Assembly (NCBI GenBank): GCA_018873225.1
Contig: JAEILZ010000006.1
Coordinates: 2,666,001-2,730,000, forward strand
Reading direction: 5' to 3'
Origin: [Phialemoniopsis] sp. UDSM-2020
Taxonomy: Eukaryota > Ascomycota > Sordariomycetes > Thyridiales > Thyridiaceae
DNA length: 64,000 nt
Below are positions 35,008 through 46,502 of this stretch, piece by piece. The notes below the pieces were generated by a model, which was not told the origin of the DNA, ran no database searches, and was given only the letters and a program-made list of their open reading frames with translations. The first letter of the stretch is position 1; every line of letters starts with the position of its first letter. A program made the translations under genes and the position numbers.

Positions 35008-38000
35008 TCAGTGTCGCCGGCGTTTATAGAAGAGCAAATACGCGCTTGACGCGTTTGACCCATTGCCTTGCTTGTAGATTTGCGGCAATACATCGTATTG
35101 GTCACCGCTGCCGACTCTGACAGGAGTCACGCTCTCGTCGTTGAACAAATGCCAGGCGAAGGGGTCGTCGGAGCCCTCGTCTCGCACATAGGCGCGGTAG
35201 TGACCACTGCTGAGAGATCCACCGTGGACGATGACCGAGTAGCAGTCGTATATAAAGGGTGGCGTGAAGGACAGGTCGTCTGCGCCGACTGTAGAGCTGC
35301 CAGGGTTCCTTGTCTTAGGCGGAGGGGGCGGCGGCGCGCTTTTGCTGGTGCTTCGGTGCCGGCGTTGATCATAAGCCTGAACGGTGTATGGTGTAAGATC
35401 GAGACTGGAAACCGGGAACTCGACCGTGGTGTTAGTCTTCTCTACTCCATGGTAGTCATTCTGGAAACGTTTGATGTGAATGCAGAATACGTCCGGCATG
35501 TGGGCAAAGATGGTACTGCGGTCACAGTGCTTGCGGTCGCCACACCCGTCGCACTTGTAATCATCGAGCCGCTCAGGGTAGGTGTAGTAGTCGAGTAGGG
35601 CCTTGAGGTTCGTCGTATTGCCTGAGTTAGGGGGAATCGCAAGGCTAAAGATGTCCGATATTGCGCATCGGGTTGATGGGTCATGGCCGCACAGCGTGCA
35701 ATGAACAGGCTGCGCCTCGACGCTTCGCCAGTACTTGTCGACAATGCTGTCATGACAAACCTTGTGCTCGTTCCAGAACTTTAAAGCGCATTCTGTGGCG
35801 CTCATTGGAGGCTCCTGCACTCCGTTCTTCTGGTTCTCCAGTTTCTTCTTCTCCTCCGCCTCTCGCCGCTCCCTCTCCTCTTTCATTTCGTCCTTGTCAC
35901 GAAGGCGGTTCGTCTCGTCGGCTAACTCAGCAAGGAGAAAGTTGAAGAATTCTTGCGCATCGTGCTGGCGAGTGTCTCCAAATACCGCGGCACCCCTCTC
36001 CTTCCGGTTTCCACGCGAGTCCTTCGAGTGTATATGATAGCAGTAATCCTAATGCTGTGAGTTGTGGAAGGTCAAAAGACGTGTCATGAAGTCCGACTTA
36101 CCATAAGAGTCTTGGCCCGCATGGACTGCATCTTTGCATCTTGCATCCAGCGGAACAAATTCCCCGTGATCTTGGCTAGGAGTTGCGGGGGCATGATTTT
36201 CTCGCCCTCCTTCATGGGCGCTTTCCAGTTGTTTGCCCATTGCCCAGTGACTAGCTCATCCGCAAACGCGCCAGAGCCGAACAATGCTTGGAAGGTGCTA
36301 TTGGCGTAGCACAAGTTTCCTGGATTGTCCAGGCCGACTTTATTCCTACGTTTCTTCCCTATGCCAGCCGTACTCCTCTTGATCGACACATAACGGTCTT
36401 CATCCTCTCTGGCGAGCGTGTCACTATGGGTTTGGCGTGGAACCGCAGGCGGGGGCCTGGCCGGCGCACTTGGCAACATTGGATACGTGCTGGACTGGTG
36501 CGTGGAGCTGAACGAATGACGAGGGCTCTCATTCTCTCTGATAGGGGATGTCATGGACTCCTGGATCGCGGATACGGGCGGGAATCGTCGTAAGAAATCG
36601 TCTGTGCTCCGTACAATTGCCGAGTTCTTCATATCCTTGTTGGTTTCTTCTTCCCACCGTTTGGCTTCTTCCGCATCTTGAATCGGTCTGGTGGCATGCC
36701 GGCGTGGCCCTGGACGAGGACCCAGCGGCTTTGATCGCATTACTTCACGGGAAACCTGGGCGGTCGCCTGCAACGAACTCGCTCCGGCCACATCCTTCCA
36801 AGCTTCGATCCCACCCTTCAGCAACTTCAAAGATCTTGACTTGGCTTTCGAATCGGGCGGCGGATAATCGTAGTATTTGAGGGCATTCCATAGGTTTGAG
36901 AGCACGACCTCGACTTGCGTTTCGGGCCTCTGCTTGACCTCCTCAGAGTCCTCGTCGTGGATGACGATCACAGGGAAGTCGTGCCTCCACTCAAAGAGTT
37001 GGTGCTCGGTTGATGGCCCGACCACCATGCTATCCTGTATTTCACTGGCAGATATGTTGTTCCGCCGCAATACCTGATGATCGATGCATACAGTGGACTG
37101 CGTCATAATGTGTCCTTCGTCGTAGTCCTCACGAGGTCTGACGTCGATGATCAGGATTTTGACGTCTCTCATCAACTGGATCAGATCTTGAGCGCTAATG
37201 TCATCTCCCGGCGGGATAATGACCTTCGTTACAGAATCGCTTCCACCAGCGGAGACAGAATTGAAGTAATCGCCACTGCCTGGCGGCCTGGTCCCGTTTG
37301 ATAGCGATGCTACGGAGTTCGTCCTGCTGTATACTGCTCTCGGCGTGCTGGTGAGTGGTGCCTGCCCGATGTCGCTCGAGACAGGCCCCCTCGCCGGGCT
37401 GTATATCGCGTCTGGTACCTTGGGCATGTCCGGCAGCGCATGAGGCAGGGCGATATGGGAAGGAGCCCCAGGCATGCCTCGGGGGCCCGATGGCCGCGGC
37501 TGATGCGTTCGGGTTTCTGGCGTAGACGCATCCTTGGCTGCCCGAAGTTTAGCAAAGCGCTCGGCCAGATCCGCAGTCGTCTTGCTACCTGCAGCAGCAT
37601 TCCCGACAACTGGCTTGATACTCTTTCCGTGAAGAGCTTGCGGCTTAGGTTGAACAACAGGCCGTGGTCTTGAATTCGGGGATGTAGTCTCGTCGTGATC
37701 TTGCGACGGACGTTGTACACCAGCACCCCCCGACGGGTCCGAGGCGTTGGGCAAAGCTGATGAACTCGGCTCAATTCTGCCATTTATTCGAGGCGCTCTT
37801 TCATGTGCCACTTGGGTGCCCTGGGCAGCCGCCAAATCGACGCCCGGCACATGCTCCTCAGACGCCGGTCGAACACCTGTTCGCTCATTGTCCTCCTTGA
37901 TCAACTGTTTGATCTGATCGAAATCGGGGCCCTTGGAATTGATGCGGGCCATAAGGGCATTGTATCTAGCCGCCTTCCCCTTGTTATCGGAGCGAAGTCT

Positions 38001-38324
38001 AAGCCAGTCTCGATGGGCGGGGATGACTTGGATTGTTATGATGGACGCTTTGAGGTACTCTCGGAGTGCGGTATCTGGACGAGCAAAATCCTTCAGAGAC
38101 TCTGCCATCTTTATACTATGTTCGGCGGCCTCGAGGATCTTCTCTATCGAGAGGTTGTCCATTTTAACCTCAACACGGAGCACGTCGTCGATGTGTAGCA
38201 GAGATCGTTTGGGGCCTCCCGAGGGAGCCCTGCCGCCGAAAGAGCCAGGAGAGCCATTGGAGAGAGATCCCATGGGCCCGCCAGCCAAGGCGGTGCTCGT
38301 AACAGTCGTACTTGACGGACTCAT
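35008..38324 (-). CDS. DOA4: Doa4/USP8-like ubiquitin carboxyl-terminal hydrolase with rhodanese domain
   Basis: Two exons, 36102-38324 and 35008-36048, give 1,087 residues. It removes ubiquitin from cargo during multivesicular-body sorting. Domain order: an N-terminal USP8/MIT-like helical region (about 45-120, SIEKILEAAEHSIK), a disordered Pro/Ser-rich stretch, and a rhodanese domain (about 374-510, ISAQDLIQLMRDV then IIDVRPREDYDEGHI). A linker then carries Tyr614-Pro-Met-Leu (YPxL) directly followed by PSAP at 618-621, and a USP catalytic domain follows. The Cys box NPGNLCYANS has catalytic Cys672. The His box HGGSLSSGHYRAY has His1024. A Zn ribbon (CTLC...CDGC) lies between them. Yeast Doa4 uses a YPxL motif to bind Bro1, so the same recruitment is likely. 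The gene is head-to-head with VPS27, 931 bp away. ATG 38324 is chosen because the frame upstream lacks conservation. Confidence 0.92.
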
Positions 38325-39255
38325 CTTCAGCGGCGGTCGGTGGTGAGGATCGCTATCAGCGGTGCACACAAAACATGACGCAAGAGCATGACTTGATCGT
38401 GCAGGGCCTGAACAATCAAGCACTTAAGTAGACTGTAGCTTTCATCGAATAAAAGGCTGGGTCGCGGGGCGGTCTTTGTTTGCACGTCGGCGTTCGTGCG
38501 AAGCCAGGTTGGAGAATATCGGTGTTGAGTGCTACACAAAGAGATGTGACGAAGACGGCGGCGAATGCTCACTTGGTCGTCAGGTACTGTTCTCGAATGG
38601 CGGTCCTGGGGGTGGGGGAGCGATAAGGTACACTGGCAATACCCTCACGATAAGGGCGGTTCAGGGCGCAATGACAAAGTTCGGAGTGTTTTGGATCAGG
38701 TATTGGGCAAGTACTCGCCTCCGCATGTGGACTTTTGGCGCCCTTGGTTCGCTGTGCTGTCAGTGGATTAGACAAGGCCAGGACACTAAACTACAGGGGA
38801 GTTTCCGCATGGAGGCACCCAGGTTTCGGGCGGGTTTCTTTTGGAAGTCCCCGCTAAAGGTGACTTCATGTTGGAATTGCATGTGCCTAGCATGGCACTG
38901 ACGCACTGACGCAAGCTGGTCTCCAGGCTCCAGTCTTGGTCAACCTAGCAACTCCACCAAGACCGAGCTAACCTTGGAAGCACTTGGCTGCTCCTCCAAC
39001 AAGAGGCTGAGCCAGACCTCAATCATCACTAAGCTATCTGCGACAGACAGACCGGGACCTTCAGCCAGACACCGACCTTACCATCTCACTCTTCCCAGAG
39101 ATCAACTTGCATTTTCTCTTAGGCGCGCAGTCTCTCTATGCTCGACAGCTTTCATTTCTTGGCGGCAAACTAGGATACTCTCGCTCCCATCCGTGGGGTT
39201 TGAAACAGACATCACCAAACAACGTCATCCAGTCTCCCACCCCGTTCCCAGCAGG
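38325..39255. promoter_or_regulatory. Shared divergent region between DUB and VPS27 genes
   Basis: A 931-bp intergenic region between the start codons of the deubiquitinase (-) and VPS27 (+). No gene is visible inside. It is rich in short direct repeats such as TGACGCA near 38895-38910 and in C/T tracts before 39240. Co-regulation through this region is inferred. Confidence 0.5.
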
Positions 39256-41669
39256 ATGATGGGCTGGTGGTCCTCCGGGGCCAATACGGCACTGGACGAG
39301 CAGATCGAGCGCGCCACAAGCAGTAGCCTGTAAGTTCTCAAGGTCTCGCCTTAGTAGCATTGACAAACTTGACTGGATGCTGACCACTTGTCATCGCAGC
39401 GAGGATATAGCATTGAACCTCGAGATCTCCGACATCATCAGATCCAAGACGGTTCAGCCCAAGGAGGCAATGCGCTCCCTGAAAAAGCGCATCGGCAACA
39501 AGAATCCCAACACGCAGCTCTCCGCGCTCAACGTATGTCTCGACCTGCAGCTTCCAACCTGCTTCGATGCCTTTGCTAATACCTTTGTAGTTGACAGATA
39601 CCTGTGTCAAGAATGGCGGTTCACACTTCCTTACCGAGATTGCCTCACGAGAGTTCATGGACAACCTGACATCCCTACTCAAGGTCGCCGGACCCGGTGC
39701 GATCAACCAGGATGTGAGGTCCAAGATCCTCGAGCTGATACAACACTGGGCGGCCGCCACCGAAGGACGATACGAGCTCAACTACATCGGTGAGGTTTAC
39801 AAAACGCTGCAACGGGAAGGATACCAGTTTCCACCCCGTGTCAGCGTCGCCAGCAGCATGATTGATAGCAGTGCGGTGCGTAATAAACCCTCTCCCCCTC
39901 TACTTTCCGTATGACGCAAGCTGAGTTTCGTTGCCACCAGCCTCCTGAGTGGACAGATTCCGACGTCTGTATGCGATGCCGAACCGCCTTTACGTTCACG
40001 AATCGCAAACACCACTGCCGTAACTGTGGCAATGTTTTCGACCAACAGTGCTCTAGCAAATCCATCCCCCTGCCCCATCTTGGCATCTTGCAGGCTGTGC
40101 GCGTCGATGACGGTTGCTATGCGAAGCTTACCGACAAGTCCTCTCGTGGAGGCGGTGCCCCCGGTCACGACAAGCTCCACTCGACGCCGACATACCCCCA
40201 CAAATCAAGAACATCTTCCTCGATGCAGCCTCGAAATGCTCGTGTTGACGATAGCTTCGATGAGGATCTGAAGAAGGCCTTAGCTATGAGTTTGGAGGAG
40301 GTGCAGAGCCACTCGAGAGGATATGCACAGCCCGCGAGCAGTGAACAAACTCCAACCCAGGCGAAAGTAAATGGCCGTTCGGCATCCCCCGCACCTGATC
40401 CGGTGGACGAGGAAGACGAGGATTTGAAGGCCGCTATCGCCGCTTCTCTTGCCGATATGGAGGAACAGAAAAAGAAACACGCTGCTGCTCTGAAGGAACA
40501 GACTCATAGCAGCACCAGCAACACAACCGCGACGCCGTTTGTCCTCCCTAAGAATGACTATGAATTGACACCCGTCGAGGCTGAGAACATCAACCTCTTT
40601 TCCACATTGGTCGACCGACTACAGTCTCAGCCACCTGGCACCATCCTCCGCGAGCCGCAGATTCAGGAACTCTATGACAGCATTGGAACACTGCGGCCAA
40701 AGCTTGCTCGCACCTACGGTGAGACTATGAGCAAGCACGGTAAGCATCTCAGAAAATATGCTGAGATCCAACGCATATTCTAACGAACTCACAGACACTC
40801 TGTTAGACTTACACGCCAAGCTGTCAACAGTGGTCCGTTACTACGACCGCATGTTAGAGGAGCGGCTATCAAAGGCTTACAGTCACCAAGGACTTGGTGG
40901 GTACAACTTGCCCCCTCCAAGACAGCCGTCTGGGCCCTATCCAAACCTGCAGGGTTCAGCCCCTGGGGCTGCCGGTCCTGCCGAGAGCTTCTATACCGGA
41001 GAGCAGCAAGTCGACTATTCCAGACCAGCCGCACAAGGTTACCCGCCGCAGGGCCAGGGTCAGTTCAGTGGCTACGATAAGAGGGCGTCTGTATCGATGC
41101 CCTCGACGTACCCCCCTCAGCAGCCTCAGAGAAGTGACAGCTGGAGAGAACCGACCGCCGCAGGACAGCAATATCCTGCTCAACCTGGTTATGCCGGAAG
41201 GGACTCTGCGCCGCCGCAAGCGCCCGATTCTGTTGGAGCAACACCCATAGCCGATCCAAATGCATCCTTCTATTTCAACCAACCGCAAGCACAAGGTTCG
41301 CAGGCTCCCTCAGCACCCTCTGAGCCTGCACAGTCGCCATATCCCAACCTACAGCAACACTATCAACCATCACCGCTTCAAACGCCAGCCACACTACCTT
41401 CCCAGCCGTCTCAAGCGCAACCTCCACAAGCTCAGCCGGCGCCACCTCAGCAACACGCGCCGTACTGGAGTCACCCAGCAGCGCAGCATCAGCAGGTCCC
41501 AGCTCCAGCGCAGCCGGCGCCTTCGCAGCAGCAGCAAGCGCCGCAACAGTGGCAACAGGGTCAGGGCGCTGGTTATAATGCATACGGGAACGAGGCGTTT
41601 CCTTCAGCACCGCAGCATGCTCCTAAGCCACAGCAGCCGGTTGTAGAGGAGAGCTTGATCGAGCTTTAG
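39256..41669 (+). CDS. VPS27: Vps27, ESCRT-0 subunit (VHS-FYVE-UIM protein)
   Basis: Five exons, 39256-39329, 39400-39532, 39591-39875, 39941-40739 and 40795-41669, encode 721 residues. Vps27 binds ubiquitinated cargo and PI3P on endosomes and starts ESCRT sorting. Domains: VHS (about 5-150, [17 protein letters not shown] and [10 protein letters not shown]); FYVE (about 168-225) with all three marks, [14 protein letters not shown] and RVDDGC; two ubiquitin-interacting motifs near 270-286 ([13 protein letters not shown]) and 322-337 ([13 protein letters not shown]); and a GAT-like helical segment (about 370-455) that should pair with Hse1. A Pro/Gln-rich tail follows, with PSAP at 602-605 and 700-703 (ESCRT-I Vps23 binding). 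The protein ends in Leu-Ile-Glu-Leu, a clathrin-box-like terminus as in yeast Vps27. A second ATG directly follows the first. Confidence 0.96.
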
Positions 41670-42324
41670 GGCGGACAGCAAGGGTTGCAGACGCGTATGA
41701 GCCACTGCACACAGCCAATAGCCTGCTGAGTGTTGCCCGAGGCTCCCATTGTGTGTGTTGTATGATGAAGGAAATTGATTTTGTTGAGGATGACGGTCTC
41801 TGATCTTGCCCGTGGCTTGAAATTGCATCTTTGTAGCATAGATACCTCTCTACCTTTCCCACTATGTGGGCTACCGCCAAAGATGAAGCGTTGCCAACAG
41901 TGCATTCTAGAAACTCAATTGTGCCGCCCAAGTAATTCTGGCAAGCTAGTCCAATTGAGTGTCGTTTCATGTTAATGATCCCAATGGGGATTCTGCGCTG
42001 TCGACACAACTGTGACACCCACGTCAAGGCTAAATATGCGACTCGATATTAGCCCGGGATCTACACAGAAGTAACCTGGTGTGCAGGCGACCTCCGTACC
42101 TCACCGTTCTATTATGGAGCCAGCCCATGATTCAAGTAGGAAGTAACTCACTCCGGTACTGTAGGGCGGGCTTTGATCATCCGATTACCGGGTGCCTCGG
42201 AGCCGATGATGTGACTCCGTACGGAACTGTCCTTTCGGTCTGCATAACCTCTCCTCAGCCCGCCTTCCGTTGCGGCCAAGCATCGCCAAGCACCGTTCTC
42301 ACTGTTTACGTCCCGAGAAGAAGA
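41670..42324. other. Intergenic region, promoter of rhamnogalacturonase gene
   Basis: 655 bp holding the VPS27 3' flank and the promoter of the secreted GH28 gene. I see no gene and no clear TATA box. Confidence 0.5.
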
Positions 42325-44000
42325 ATGCGTATCCGGTTCTGTCTACTAGCGGCCCTGCCCGCCGTCCTGGCCCAGCTGAGCGGCCGGGTCGGTCCCACGA
42401 CGAGCACGGCGAGCAAGCGCGCCAAGGTCTGCGACGTGACCAAGTACGGCGCCACGGCGTCCAAGACAGCAGACATTGGGCCGGCGATCGTGTCGGCCTT
42501 TGCGGCTTGTAAGGCTGGCGGAACGGGTCAGTTTGGTCCAAGTGATGCCTCTGGGGAATGATGTCTTGGTGGGCTAACATGGTCCCAAGTGTACGTTCCG
42601 CCGGGAGACTACGGCATGTCCACCTGGGTCAGCCTCAGTGGTGGCCAAGACTGGGCTTTTCAGCTGGATGGGATCATCTATCGGACTGGGTAGGTCTGAT
42701 TCTGTGACATGCAGGTGTTTCTTGGCGAGACACGCTGATGAGCAGCGTGTACGCAGGTCTTCCAGCGGGAACATGATATACATCGAGAAGACCAAGAACT
42801 TTGAGTTTTACAGCAGTACCTCCAAAGGAGCGATCCAAGGAAACGGCTATGAGCTCCATAAAGGTATGTGCTCGGTGCGATTTGGCTGCAGCTCGAGTGA
42901 TTAATCATAAGGGATCATAGATGGAAAGTACGGTGCTCGCATCTTGAGGATCAGTCGTGCCCAGGACTTCTCGCTACATGATATTGCTCTAGTTGATGGT
43001 AGGATCTAAAATTTACACGATTTGATTGAAGATTCCTTGTCACTGACATATGGCCAGCTCCCCAGTTCCATCTATTCTTCGAGCAGTGCACCAACGGCGA
43101 GGTCTACAACACCATCATTCGAGGCGGCAGCGAAGGCGGACTCGATGGCATTGACGTGTCTGGGTCAAACATGTGGATCCATGATGTCGAGGTGTCTAAT
43201 AGAGACGAGTGTGTTACAATCAAGAACACGGCCAACCATATGCTGATCGAAAACATCTATTGCAACTGGTCTGGAGGCTGCGCAATGGGCAGTCTCGGCA
43301 CAGATATTGGTAACCGTCCCCTCATACTGTCCAATCATGACGCCAATATATGCTAATCAAGTTCCCTAGATATCTATAATATCGTCTACGACAAGATCTA
43401 CACCGTCAACAGCAACCAGATGTTCATGATCAAGTCCAACGGCGGATCAGGCACTGTCCGGAACTGCGCCTTTACCAACTTCATCGGCCACAAGAACGCG
43501 TACTCACTCAATATCGACGCGCACTGGACCCAGCTCAAGCTGCAGCCCGGCAATGGTGTGCAGTACCAGGACCTCAACTTCACCAACTGGAGGGGCTCAT
43601 GCTCGGACGGCGCACGGCGAGGCCCCATCAACGTCATCTGTCCGGATGCGCAGCCATGCCACGGCATCACCATCAGCGACTTTTCCATCTGGACCGAGTC
43701 CGGGTCTAGGGAATATTACAAATGCGGGAGCGCCTTTGGGAGTGGTGGCTGCTTGAGGCCTGGCGCGGCATCGTCTTATGCGGTGTCGACCACCACCGTG
43801 GCTGCAACGCCGTAAGTTCAAATAAGTGCAGACCGCCACGCAAGTGCTAATGCTGTCTTTGTTGCAGAGCTGGGTGGTCTACGCCGACTATGGCGGCGGA
43901 TTTGACAACGCTCCCGTTGACAAACAGCATTCCTATTCCTCCCATCCCAACAAGCTTCTTTCCAGGGGCTACACCCTACAGCAAGCTTCTGGGCAGTTGA
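42325..44000 (+). CDS. rhgA: Secreted rhamnogalacturonan hydrolase, glycoside hydrolase family 28
   Basis: Seven exons, 42325-42526, 42590-42689, 42757-42863, 42921-42998, 43058-43309, 43370-43811 and 43868-44000, encode 437 residues. All six introns are 56-67 nt. It is an endo-acting enzyme cleaving the rhamnogalacturonan I backbone of plant pectin. A signal peptide ([16 protein letters not shown]) precedes QLSGRVGP, the typical mature start of Aspergillus RhgA-type enzymes. Right-handed beta-helix marks follow: [58 protein letters not shown] with the family acidic pair, [15 protein letters not shown], and [11 protein letters not shown]. Exon 7 supplies the conserved tail [18 protein letters not shown]. 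Without that last intron a stop would come at 43815, giving a shorter product. The enzyme points to a plant-associated or plant-degrading lifestyle. Confidence 0.93.
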
Positions 44001-44409
44001 TACATAAAAGAATTGCGATGAAATTGGTCGATTAACTGCCAATGACAGCGACTCTTCATATTGAGGACGGGATCAACAGGGAGTTTTCGTGTTTGCAGGG
44101 CTCTTTGTACATACTCTCCAGGACCAGCCTCACATGCTGTCCTATCGACTCTTTGTCCCGCAAGCCAATTATTTCTTTCATGACTCCTTTGTTGATATGA
44201 ATAGCAATATTCCTGTTTGCGGATGCCAATTACGTTTTTGTATAATTGAATTAACTCATCTGTGTTTGATTCTCGGAGTCAGTTTTTCGAAATTTTCCAC
44301 GAGGTTTACTCTACGTTCCAATATTTCGCTTCACACAATCGGCACAGATAGGATTGCAGCTCATATCAGGAGATACGCAGACCAGACACACATTTTACAT
44401 AGTGTCACA
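44001..44409. other. Intergenic spacer
   Basis: 409 bp, AT-richer than its surroundings. An open frame in phase with the next gene runs back to 44089, but its composition and lack of conservation suggest an untranslated leader. Confidence 0.5.
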
Positions 44410-44925
44410 ATGTCGGAATTCCCAAATCAGTTGCCGCTGATGGCCCGGAGAGCCGAAAGCACAGTCACCCAGGATCAAGTGGCCATAGACGACCTCCTCA
44501 GGCCTGTTCTCATCGACAAACACCGCAACGAGGACCCAAGAAAAATTGCGCTCTTCAAAAAGCTGGGCGAGCACGCAGAGCAGCAGCTCAAATGGCTAGA
44601 CCCCAGCCCGGCCCTCGAGGGGGCGCAGAAGGCGGCCGATAGGAAGGCCATCGCAGAGTACGTGGAGCGAACGGGCACCGAGCCCATGAAGGCTGAGAGG
44701 GTCCTCGAGCTCGAGAAAGCCAGAGTTATTGCTCTACATGGACTGGACGTGAAGAGCCAGGTGGTCAGGCTGCCGCCTCTGCGCAACGGCGCGGGCAAGG
44801 AGAGTAGGTGGTATCCCGAGTTCAAGAAGTCGGAGGCGGAATTTGATCGCTACCGGATCGCGGGCCGGATGCGAGAGTCATTCCCGGCAGAACTGGAGAG
44901 GCACTGGCTCGATGATGAGGACTAA
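44410..44925 (+). CDS. Hypothetical protein, 171 residues
   Basis: Single-exon frame. The ATG at 44410 (cacaATGtc context) is preferred over the in-frame ATG at 44089. The protein is hydrophilic, with charged helical stretches (KIALFKKLGEHAEQQLKWLD, ADRKAIAEYVERTG, ERVLELEKARVIALHG) and a basic patch around PPLRNGAGKESRWYPEFKKS. It has no signal peptide, no membrane segment and no cysteines in a metal-binding pattern. I do not recognise the family. Coding potential is supported by GC-rich third positions in this part only, in contrast to the AT-rich leader. It lies between a secreted pectinase and a histidine phosphatase, and neither neighbour suggests a role. Confidence 0.6.
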   Translation: MSEFPNQLPLMARRAESTVTQDQVAIDDLLRPVLIDKHRNEDPRKIALFKKLGEHAEQQLKWLDPSPALEGAQKAADRKAIAEYVERTGTEPMKAERVLELEKARVIALHGLDVKSQVVRLPPLRNGAGKESRWYPEFKKSEAEFDRYRIAGRMRESFPAELERHWLDDED

Positions 44926-45623
44926 GACGGACAGTTTGGCATGCAATGTTGTCTGATTGAAGTGGTTTGGTAGCTTGTGGAAGGGTTCTTTGGTCAGCAC
45001 CGTGTTGTTTGCTATTGCGACTCTAATTTGTCTCCTTTTTTAAGGATATGTAGTCAGACTAAGTCAAGAAACGCAATGGGAGATTTACCACTCCTCCAAT
45101 AACACCAAGTACATTTGTATCGAAGGTGCCGAAGCTCTGCCGTCGTATTTCAAGACCAATCGCCGCAACCGGATCCATCCCGTGGCGGTGTGGAGATGCT
45201 TCCAGGGCCGATCAGGGTCCGGATCCCACTGAAAACTTCGACTCTAGTGGAGACCCGGTCCGACTGCGGCTTACAGTGGTGCAGCGTGAGAAGCTCCGCG
45301 CGGAGGGATGAGAGCGATATTTTCTGGGCCCTTTGATTGGCATCGTGACTGACCGACTTTGAAAGGCGACCTTCGTGACTCACCCCGGGTTTCCTATTCA
45401 AGCAGCTCCGACAAACTGTCTTATCTAATTGCAAACATTGCTAAACTTCTTGCCACTTGAACAACTTGTAACTGCATTCTTCTTTGAGTCCTTGAACCTC
45501 AGTTTAGAATTTGCTCGGGATAGAACTTACCCGACAGAACAAATCAACTCACTGCATCATTACTTTTGCATTGTCTGAAGCAACATTATCCTTCAATAAG
45601 AATAATCTTCTAACCCAGCTACG
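44926..45623. other. Intergenic spacer
   Basis: 698 bp without a supportable gene. It includes the promoter and leader of the histidine phosphatase. Confidence 0.6.
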
Positions 45624-46502
45624 ATGGCACCGACGCTCCACCTCGTCCGCCACGCGCAGGGCTACCACAACCTCTCCATCGAGAACCACCAGCTCCCGGA
45701 TCCGGACCTCACGGAGCTCGGGCAGCAGCAGTGCGCCACCCTGCGCGCCCGCTTCCCCCACCAGGACCGCATCACCCACCTTGTCGCCTCGCCCATGCGC
45801 CGCACCATCTACACGTGCATGCTCTCCTTCGCCCCGGCCTCCGAATCCAGCAAGGCCGTTATCGCCGTCCCGGAGCTGCAGGAGGTCTCCCTCTTCCCCT
45901 GCGACACGGGGTCCGAGCCGTCCAAGCTCAAGGCCGAGTTCTCCGCCGACAAGGTCGACCTGACCCGCGTCGCGCAGGGCTGGAACGACAAGAGCGAGGG
46001 CAGCCCCTGGTTCCCCGAGTTCAACCGGCTCGAGGCCCGGGCGCGCAAGGCGCGGCAGATCCTGCGCGGCCTTGCGAGGGAGGCCGGCGAGGGCGGGCAC
46101 ATCTGCGTGGTGACGCACGGCGGCTTCTTGCACTTCCTGACGGACGACTTTGACGGCCACGATGTCAATGTTGGTAAGTTGCTATTCTTTGTCGTGAATC
46201 GCGAGCTGTGATCTGCTCGAGCATGGGTGACCATGTGATCCGCCACGCGTTCCCTCAAGATCATCGCATTTTCATGTATAGATCACTAACTGTGGACAGG
46301 AACTGGCTGGAAGAACACTGAGTGCCGCTCTTATGAATTCGTCGATCTCAATGGGGATGACGAGAACGCAGCCCTGAAGGAGACGAGGGCCAGCTCGAGG
46401 GCACGCCGTGGCAGTGCCACCGGCTTGACCGCGACTGAGCAGATGGAGCTCAAAGCTGTCGTGGACCAGCGGCTCAAGGAGGAGTTTGGCGGCAAGAACT
46501 AG
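45624..46502 (+). CDS. Histidine phosphatase superfamily (phosphoglycerate mutase-like) protein
   Basis: Two exons, 45624-46173 and 46300-46502, give 250 residues. The intron is long for this window (126 nt), with a CACTAAC branch site and CAG acceptor. The catalytic RHG-type motif is at the start (LVRHAQGYHN, with Arg9-His10). Other marks are a SPMRRTIYTC segment, EVSLFPCDTGS, and the second active-site histidine in VVTHGGFLHFL near residue 170. The family covers phosphoglycerate mutases, acid phosphatases and yeast Pmu1-like phosphatases. The combination of SPMRRTIYT and WFPEFN matches fungal Pmu1-type phosphatases more than glycolytic mutases, so the substrate is unknown. There is no targeting signal. 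Exon 1 is very GC-rich at third positions. Confidence 0.9.

Noticed and set aside
43813..43815. Stop codon at 43815 as the end of the rhamnogalacturonase
   Set aside because: A GTAAGT donor at 43812 and an acceptor at 43867 join in phase to a tail typical of the family, so the stop is intronic.
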